Assembly (NCBI GenBank): GCA_032718475.1
Contig: JAUCBJ010003520.1
Location: 1-48,588 of the forward strand
Source of the DNA: Nemertoderma westbladi
Lineage: Eukaryota; Xenacoelomorpha; Nemertodermatida; Nemertodermatidae
Length of the DNA stretch: 48,588 nt
Reading direction: 5' to 3'
Shown here: piece after piece, positions 43,169-48,588 of the stretch
Layout of the letters: every line of letters begins with the position of its first letter
Position numbering within the stretch: the first letter of the stretch is position 1
Position numbers and translations under genes: made by a program
Notes under the pieces: generated by a model
The model's input: only the letters and a program-made list of their open reading frames with translations
Database searches by the model: none
Told to the model about the DNA's origin: nothing

Positions 43169-43372
43169 ATCTTAATAGGGTGTAAACGCTACGACGACAA
43201 CTGACTACCGACAACCAATTAAAGCTAATTAATGTTATTTATTAATTGAGGGAAAGGAATAGGTTACAGTGGAAGGTTATTCTAACCAAAACAATAAACG
43301 AGAGTCACGAACTCAGGTTACATTTGCATATTTGCTGTTGTTGTCGGCATAACGTTTACACCCATCTTAATA
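43169..43372. mobile_element. MITE-M copy with perfect 9-bp target duplication
   Basis: The element itself is 43178-43363 (186 bp). The left end GGGTGTAAACGCTACGACGA and the right end TCGGCATAACGTTTACACCC are inverted repeats. The 9-bp atcttaata is found at both 43169-43177 and 43364-43372. The core on the - strand (ggttacagtggaaggttatt, then aaaacaataaacga) is the same as in the copy at 34239. It is the best preserved of the family here and defines its ends. A 9-bp duplication is typical of Mutator-like elements, but 8-10 bp occurs in others too, so the superfamily is open. Confidence 0.87.
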
Positions 43373-43824
43373 GGGTTAATGATATAATATTTTTATTCAA
43401 AAATGGAAACATTATGAAAATTCGTAGTTCTATATAATGTAGAACATTATAGGACTGGTGAGATTATATAATATAAGCCACAAAAAATCTTGTAATAATT
43501 ATTTTATTTTAAATTTATGAATTTTTAATAAATTAAGCTTTTCTTTTAATTAAATATTTCCCCTTTCGAATAAAATTACATACTCCAAGTCGTAATCTAG
43601 CTATATAAATATCGCAGTATTCATCGCTTAAAATCCTCACTGTCTCTGGCATTTTAAAACGCCTCGCATTGTAATCATAAAAAGAGCTAGTTTTTAAGAC
43701 TTGAAGTAGAGGAGTTTTTCTAATGTTGAAAAAATCAAAAATTTAATATTCAATTTAATGTAAACAATGTAAATCAACTTGGATTCTGTATTCAACTTGG
43801 AATATATGATATGAATTGAGGCAT
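43373..43824. other. AT-rich stretch
   Basis: No gene or repeat recognised up to the 25-G run at 43825-43849. Confidence 0.4.
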
Positions 43825-43849
43825 GGGGGGGGGGGGGGGGGGGGGGGGG

Positions 43850-44771
43850 CTAGAGAGCTGCTTGCATTAGGGAAAACCGCATTCTTTCATCTGGTAATTT
43901 AAGTGACATTTTTAGTTACATAAACAATAAACGTAATCTTAAATCAGGAATTTCCCCATTCAAATACAAAGGTGCTACAGTCGTTGATGACTTGGAGAAA
44001 GCTAATATTCTTTCCCAAGTTTTCGCCGAAAACTTTACAGTAGATAATGGGAATACTCCCATGTTTGCAAGGCGAGCCCCATTAAATGCCAATAAGTCTA
44101 CTATCGATTTTTCTCCAGTAAATGTATTTGCTATGCTAAATAAAATTGGTGCCAAAACAAGTCGAACGCCAGACAATTTTCCTAGCTTTTTGTATTCAAA
44201 ACTTGCATCGTGTCTTGCTGCCCCATTACCGGTTATTTTTCAGGTTTCTTTTATCAGCCATGCTTTACCTACTATTTGGTTGACAGCATATGTTGTACCT
44301 GTGTATAAGAAAAATGATGCTTCCGACCCTTATAATTACAGGCCTGTTTCACTTACTTGCATAGCATGTAAAGTAATGGAATTGTGCATTAAAGATGAAT
44401 TGTTATCGTATTTATATTTGCACAAACTTATAAACAAGGCACAGCATGGTTTCCTGAAAAAACGTTCGACCTGTACCCAACTATTGAACTGTGTTAATGA
44501 ATGGTGCAATTTACTAGATAAAAGAAAGAGTATAGATGTAGTGTATATTGATTTCTCTAAGGCTTTTGATTCGGTGGTGCACAGTAAACTTATCGCTAAA
44601 TTAGCCAGTTATGGGATTTCTGGGAATCTTATATTATGGTCTTATATTATAATCTTATCTTATATTATATTAACGACTTACCAGATGTGGTGCATTTTGT
44701 GACGTGTAATTTGTTCGCTGATGATGTTAAGTTGCATTCAGTAGATTCAGGTCAGGTCAGGTATTCTAGGT
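43850..44771 (+). mobile_element. CR1/jockey-like LINE, left part, interrupted by LINE-A
   Basis: It begins right after a 25-G run. It encodes the end of the linker and the reverse transcriptase of a CR1/jockey-type LINE, in frame to about 44638 and then, after a small disruption (tatattataatcttatctta repeats at about 44630-44670), on to INDLPDVVHF and FADDVKLHSVDS near 44705-44750. At 44772 the full-length LINE-A begins. The other half resumes at 48516. Confidence 0.87.
43860..44702 (+). pseudogene. CR1/jockey-like reverse transcriptase (N-terminal two thirds)
   Basis: The frame reads SGNLSDIFSYINNKRNLK at about 43890, then AKTSRTPDNFPSFLY, VVPVYKKNDASDPYNYRPVS, LINKAQHGFLKKRSTCTQ and VVYIDFSKAFDSVVHSKL, all standard RT blocks of jockey/CR1-like LINEs (the motif DFSKAFD carries a catalytic Asp). 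Near 44638 the frame slips in a TTATATTA repeat; the normal QGS-x-LGP block is missing, replaced by that repeat. INDLP and FADD then follow in another frame. A deletion across the repeat is likely. Inactive. Confidence 0.85.
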
Positions 44772-45167
44772 CATTGATCAAGAAAACTTGCCACCTCCAT
44801 GCAGCATAAAGGAGGTGCCACCTGTAGCTGCATAGACCCTCTTACTAGGGCAAATCTGGTCCTGTAACTAGGACCCCCTTCGTTCTGGGATAAGGACGCC
44901 CTTGGTCCTGGATTAAGGACCCATATACTTGGCTGCAGGGGTATATGGCCTGACCAGGCAGATGGTGATCTACCAATGGCTGGTTAGGAGTAGAGTGTTC
45001 TCATGTCCACTCTTGAGGGCACTTCACTGCGACCTGCACCTGGCAGCAAGGGTACAGGGCATGACCCAGCAGATGAGCTGCAACAGCCAATGGTGGGTCA
45101 TGTACGCCAGAGTAGAAACGGGTGATGGGCCTCATATCTGACTCCATTGCGACACCCACCCTGTGGA
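44772..45167 (+). promoter_or_regulatory. 5' UTR / presumed internal promoter of LINE-A
   Basis: This non-coding stretch is shared with the - strand copy in the Ly6 intron (38440-38204), so it belongs to the element. It has self-complementary motifs (ggtcctgtaactaggacc and two ggtcctg/caggacc variants near 44855-44925). LINEs usually carry an internal promoter here; nothing in the sequence proves one. Confidence 0.5.
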
Positions 45168-48100
45168 ATGGCAAACCAGGGTGTGGTATTTGCCCCGAGA
45201 GCTGACTCGGCAAAAAAGCACCCCCCAACCCCCACTATGGATTACATTAGCAATGCGGAGGTCCGGCCACTAGAGGCCAGTGGAATTACCGGACACAATC
45301 GGCCTCACAGGCGTCAGTTAACTCCTGACCGGCTGCCTGTCTCACCCCCTACTGGAGAGAGAGCAGCCAACAATTCTTTGAGTCCCTTTCCTGATGACCT
45401 TTCTGGCCCAAACCCTGGGTCACCAGGGCGGCCAGATTGTGATGGGGAGAGGGATTCTGGAGTTGGAGGCTACTCTCATGTTCCACCCCGACCAACAAAG
45501 CCATTGGTGAATCTGAGGCAAGTCACTAGACTAGCCTCAGTAAACACCCTAACACTCGGGTCCCCAATGCGACAAGGTGAGCTGACTGCCTTGGCAGATA
45601 AGCTTTCTCTTAGCGCAGTGGGTGTTCAAGAGCACCGAATGCAGACTGGACAGACTGATGAGGTTCTGATTAAGGACATGGGGGGCGGTTGGCGACTCGC
45701 CCTCGCGTCAGCAGATGATAGTGGCAATGGTGGAATTGGTCTATTGATGAATCCAACTGCACATGCAGCATTGGACAAAATAGACCAAATCTCTAACCGC
45801 ATCATCCGTTGCCACTTCTCATGTTCTGGAAGACTGGCTAAGAAGTTTCCTAAGGTGGTTCTGATTGTGTGCTACTCTCCAACTAGTGTTGCCCCTGTAG
45901 AGGAGGTGGAAAATTTCTACCACAATCTACAAGCAGCAACTGATGGAGTGGATCAGCATGCATTCTTAACATTCCTGGGAGACTTTAATGCAAGTCTGCA
46001 TCAATCACCTACATCGCCCTGGGTCTATAGCAATAGTGTTAACCGAAATTCTGTCCATCTTCAGGATTTTATCTCTGGAAATGGATTGTTTTCGGCTGGA
46101 ACCCAGTTCAAGAAGCGAACTGGAAAGCTATGGACTCATAGTGGACCCAGTGGTCACAAGTCCCAGATAGACCATATTCTGTTTCGTAGGAAATACAGGA
46201 GCTCTATACAAGACTGTAATGCATTTACACTTCGACCCTTCTCCAGTGATCACCGCCTTATTGTGGCCAAGGTAAGACTTAGTCTGCGTGCTAGCAGAAC
46301 AACGAAATCTGCCTTGCCACGGCATGACTGGTCCTCTCTGTTGCAACAGCCAAGTGTGAGATCCAGCTTCACACTACAGCTGAGCAACAGGTATGAGGCT
46401 CTTGCCTCTGAGGCGGCAGATCACTGTGAGGGCTATACTGCCTTTACAGAAGCAGTTAAGTTAGCAGCTGCAGAAACAGTTCCTGTATACCCTCGAAACA
46501 GGAAAAGGGCCCCCTGGACTGACAACAAAATTCAGAAGTGCCGAAATGACCTTCATAAGGCGCAGAAAGAGTCCCGACTCAAACAGACTACAGCGGCCAA
46601 GAATGCAGTTAAGGCTGCATCTAGGTCCCTGAACAGGCAGTACTCTGTTAATCTACAGGAGCTAATAAACCAACAGGTTGATGCCATCAATGATGCTGAC
46701 GACAGCAGGCAATCATCCCAGGCATGGAAATCGATCAATCTGCTTACTGGGCGGAAAAGCCAACCAACCACCAAGGTTAAGGCTGAATCACCAGCCGATC
46801 GCCTCAATGGTTGGAAAGCCCACTTTGAAAAGCTCCTCAATAATGACAGGGTATTGCCTGATAACTTTATAGAAGTAAAAGTGTCTGAGTCTGTACTCCC
46901 AGATATTCCCATTGGCGATATCTCCTTTGCAGAAGTGAAGGCTGCTGCAAAGAGCATTAAGACCAATCGTGCCAGTGGAGTAGATGGTGTTCCCCCTGAG
47001 GTCTTTAAAATACCTGAGTGTTTAAAGCTCATCTATCCCATCATAGTAGACATGTACCGTACAACAAGAGTCCCACAAGAAATGAAAACAAATAAGTTGG
47101 TGCCAGTTCCCAAGAAGGGCAACCTAACACTCTATGGTTCTTTTCGGGGAATCTCATTGATCTCGATTGCTGCAAAACTATACAATAGAATTCTATTAAA
47201 TCGCATCAGGGATCCCATTGAGAGACTGCTACGTGGAAATCAGAATGGGTTCCGTAAAGGTCGTGGGACCATGGAGCCCATTTTGGCACTTAGAAGGATA
47301 ATTGAAGAGTTATCAAAAAAGAAAGACAGGCATCTGGCTGTTATCTTTGTTGACTTCTTCAAGGCCTTTGATTCAGTCTCTCGCTCACGTATGTTCAGCA
47401 TACTTTCATTATATGGGATTCCTGATGAAATTATTGCAGCAATCAGATCAGTATACGATGGTTCGACAACATTTGTGTCTACTGTTGATGGTGACACAGA
47501 ACCATTTGAAGTGTTATGGGGCGTCCTCCAAGGAGACACACTTGCACCATTCTTGTTCATTATTGTGGTTGACTATGTTCTACGCATGTCCTTAGATCAT
47601 CATAATGATGATGGGGTGATGATAACTCCACCTACTGGCTCCAGAAGTCGAGGAAATCCTGCCAAGTACCTAACTGATCTAGACTTTGCTGATGACTTAG
47701 GAGTACTCTCAGAATCATTAGAGGGAGCCCAACGGCTCCTCAGCTCATTAGAACATGCTGCTTCTAGTGTTGGTCTTTTTATTAACTCCAGAAAGACCAA
47801 AATTCTGACAGTTAACTTTGAAAGTCCCCAGCAAGTCTCTGATCGGATGAGCATAAGCTCAAAGGATGGTATGCTTGAGCATGTGGACGACTTCTGTTAC
47901 CTGGGATCATGGATCCGGAAGTCAGGTGAGGACCTTCGAATACGTAAGGGAAAGGCATGGGCAGCCTTGAATAGGCTTTCCAGGATTTGGAAGTCACCTA
48001 GAATTAATCGGAAACTTAAGGTCCGATTATTTAGAGCAGCAGTAGTTCCAGTACTCCTCTACGGGAGTCCATGCTGGGCTCTAACTGCTGAGGACACCAA

Positions 48101-48464
48101 ATCTCTGGATGGCACATTCACAAGAATGCTACGCCGGGTACATTGTGTCAAGTACAATGCACACATCTCCAACCAGACACTATATAACATTGGAGGTGTC
48201 TCATTGGTTCCCCCAAGCTTGACACTAGAACAAAATCGCCTCCGCTTTGCAGGACATTGCTTTCGCCGTGAGGACCAGCCAGTGCATAATCTTGTACTTT
48301 GGCAGCCTCATGGAGTGAATAAGCATGGTGGACAGCCCATGACTTTCTTGAGACGCATCTTAAAGGACACTGGCCTTAAAGATGCGGATGATCTAGCAAA
48401 TGTCATGGGTGATAGGGAGTTGTGGCGGTGCAATTTTGTTGACAAGCCGGCACAGCATTCTTAA
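45168..48464 (+). CDS. LINE-A polyprotein: apurinic-type endonuclease and reverse transcriptase
   Basis: 1098 codons are open from ATG 45168, the first ATG after the in-frame stop at 45123. Residues about 1-110 are Pro-rich with no motif. The endonuclease spans about 120-375, with VQEHRM near 152, LGDFNAS near 269 and SDHRLI near 359 (glutamate, aspartate and histidine positions of the active site). A basic linker follows (to about 530). The RT spans about 530-900, with FVDFFKAFDS near 727, GVLQGDTLAPFLF near 790 and the catalytic FADD near 840. After it comes a C-terminal domain with LFRAAVVPVLLYGSP, RLRFAGHCFRRED and LWQPHGVNKHGGQP. It copies its RNA into a nicked target. The C-terminal blocks match those of LINE-B and of RTE-like LINEs. 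Neither frame breaks nor loss of catalytic residues are seen. Confidence 0.93.
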   Translation: MANQGVVFAPRADSAKKHPPTPTMDYISNAEVRPLEASGITGHNRPHRRQLTPDRLPVSPPTGERAANNSLSPFPDDLSGPNPGSPGRPDCDGERDSGVGGYSHVPPRPTKPLVNLRQVTRLASVNTLTLGSPMRQGELTALADKLSLSAVGVQEHRMQTGQTDEVLIKDMGGGWRLALASADDSGNGGIGLLMNPTAHAALDKIDQISNRIIRCHFSCSGRLAKKFPKVVLIVCYSPTSVAPVEEVENFYHNLQAATDGVDQHAFLTFLGDFNASLHQSPTSPWVYSNSVNRNSVHLQDFISGNGLFSAGTQFKKRTGKLWTHSGPSGHKSQIDHILFRRKYRSSIQDCNAFTLRPFSSDHRLIVAKVRLSLRASRTTKSALPRHDWSSLLQQPSVRSSFTLQLSNRYEALASEAADHCEGYTAFTEAVKLAAAETVPVYPRNRKRAPWTDNKIQKCRNDLHKAQKESRLKQTTAAKNAVKAASRSLNRQYSVNLQELINQQVDAINDADDSRQSSQAWKSINLLTGRKSQPTTKVKAESPADRLNGWKAHFEKLLNNDRVLPDNFIEVKVSESVLPDIPIGDISFAEVKAAAKSIKTNRASGVDGVPPEVFKIPECLKLIYPIIVDMYRTTRVPQEMKTNKLVPVPKKGNLTLYGSFRGISLISIAAKLYNRILLNRIRDPIERLLRGNQNGFRKGRGTMEPILALRRIIEELSKKKDRHLAVIFVDFFKAFDSVSRSRMFSILSLYGIPDEIIAAIRSVYDGSTTFVSTVDGDTEPFEVLWGVLQGDTLAPFLFIIVVDYVLRMSLDHHNDDGVMITPPTGSRSRGNPAKYLTDLDFADDLGVLSESLEGAQRLLSSLEHAASSVGLFINSRKTKILTVNFESPQQVSDRMSISSKDGMLEHVDDFCYLGSWIRKSGEDLRIRKGKAWAALNRLSRIWKSPRINRKLKVRLFRAAVVPVLLYGSPCWALTAEDTKSLDGTFTRMLRRVHCVKYNAHISNQTLYNIGGVSLVPPSLTLEQNRLRFAGHCFRREDQPVHNLVLWQPHGVNKHGGQPMTFLRRILKDTGLKDADDLANVMGDRELWRCNFVDKPAQHS

Positions 48465-48494
48465 AAATGCAGCTGCAATGCAGCATGCCGATCC

Positions 48495-48513
48495 TAGTAG
48501 TAGTAGTAGTAGT
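48495..48513 (+). repeat. (TAG)n tail of LINE-A
   Basis: About six TAG units close the element. LINE-B ends with the same kind of tail (18082-18097), as does the fragment at 24525-24716. Short microsatellite tails instead of poly(A) are typical of RTE-type LINEs. Confidence 0.88.
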
Positions 48514-48515
48514 AC

Positions 48516-48588
48516 TAATTTAATTCGTGCTCTACATATTTTGGAATCTTGGGCTGATACTTGGCAATTGAAAGTTGCAGCTCATAAG
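48516..48588 (+). mobile_element. CR1/jockey-like LINE, right part after LINE-A insertion
   Basis: The frame reads NLIRALHILESWADTWQLKV, the block that follows FADD in CR1/jockey-type reverse transcriptases (a helix with W-x2-x-WQLK). It thus continues the RT interrupted at 44771. It is cut by the window end. Confidence 0.85.

Larger units (their letters stand above)
44772..48513 (+). mobile_element. LINE-A, full-length, apparently intact RTE-like LINE
   Basis: The 5' end is defined by comparison with the copy at 36741-38440, which starts at the same point (ttgatcaagaaaac). The 3' end is a (TAG)n run at about 48495-48513, shared with the fragment at 24525-24716. The element is about 3.74 kb: a 5' UTR of about 395 bp, one ORF and a short 3' UTR. 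It is inserted in a CR1/jockey-like LINE whose frame resumes directly after it. No clear target duplication is visible. As the only copy in the window with an uninterrupted ORF, it may be active or very young. Confidence 0.93.

Noticed and set aside
45147-45167. Start of the LINE-A protein at 45147
   Set aside because: That codon is TTG. The first ATG after the upstream stop is at 45168, the normal choice in a eukaryotic element.
46128-47997. Minus-strand frames of up to 159 codons
   Set aside because: Shadows of the LINE-A coding strand; the same shadows recur at every LINE-A copy in the window.
44772-48520. Target-site duplication for full-length LINE-A
   Set aside because: No convincing direct repeat was found between 44750-44772 and 48513-48530; short matches such as cta or gta are not above chance.

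Overview
The window is nuclear DNA of an invertebrate animal. It has spliceosomal introns with canonical donors and acceptors, a seven-transmembrane receptor resembling the serpentine receptors best known from nematodes, two small secreted Ly6/three-finger-like genes, and animal-type retroelements (RTE-like and CR1/jockey-like LINEs, Penelope-like elements) with many short inverted-repeat elements. AT-rich intergenic DNA and an excess of the palindrome TAGGCCTA also mark it. I cannot name the phylum from this sequence alone. Nothing looks prokaryotic.

Host genes are few. (1) 4381-5700, +: two-exon gene for a 102-residue secreted ten-cysteine protein ending in CC-x4-CN. (2) 22278-25337, +: two-exon GPCR of 326 residues with an NRF motif where DRY would be, and a poly(A) signal four bases after the stop. 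(3) 35346-38672, +: paralogue of gene 1 with the intron at the same position and phase, but the intron has grown to about 3 kb through transposon insertions. All three lie on the + strand and are separated by repeats.

The rest is mostly mobile and repetitive DNA. 1-2000 is an uninterrupted (TGTGG)400 array. 2056-3814 is a LINE-A copy flanked by a perfect 35-bp duplication. 5920-6704 is a Penelope remnant. 7948-8600 is a fold-back element. 13889-18097 is a LINE-B copy with a Penelope element inserted inside it; both have readable 12-bp target duplications. 19760-21080 is a decayed retroelement on the - strand. 25501-29384 holds LINE-A debris, including two pieces in permuted order. 31011-31933 is a small inverted-repeat element interrupted by a second one with G-homopolymer ends. 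32143-32755 is a 63-bp tandem array with 188-bp higher-order periodicity. 35570-36420 (mariner-type transposase relic) and 36741-38440 (LINE-A, - strand) lie inside the intron of gene 3. 42273-42520 has 13 CCCCAAAA motifs, and 42588-42997 has four copies of TGTCACGTTCGTAAC.

The window closes with the only apparently intact element. This is full-length LINE-A (44772-48513), with a 5' UTR, one uninterrupted 1098-residue endonuclease/reverse-transcriptase ORF and a (TAG)n tail. It sits inside the reverse transcriptase of a CR1/jockey-like LINE, whose reading resumes beyond it to the window edge. LINE-A is therefore the family most likely to have moved recently, and at least nine fragments of it or of close relatives are scattered through the window. 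The elements do not form an operon or pathway; what links them is a readable order of nested insertions. I found no RNA genes and no CRISPR array.
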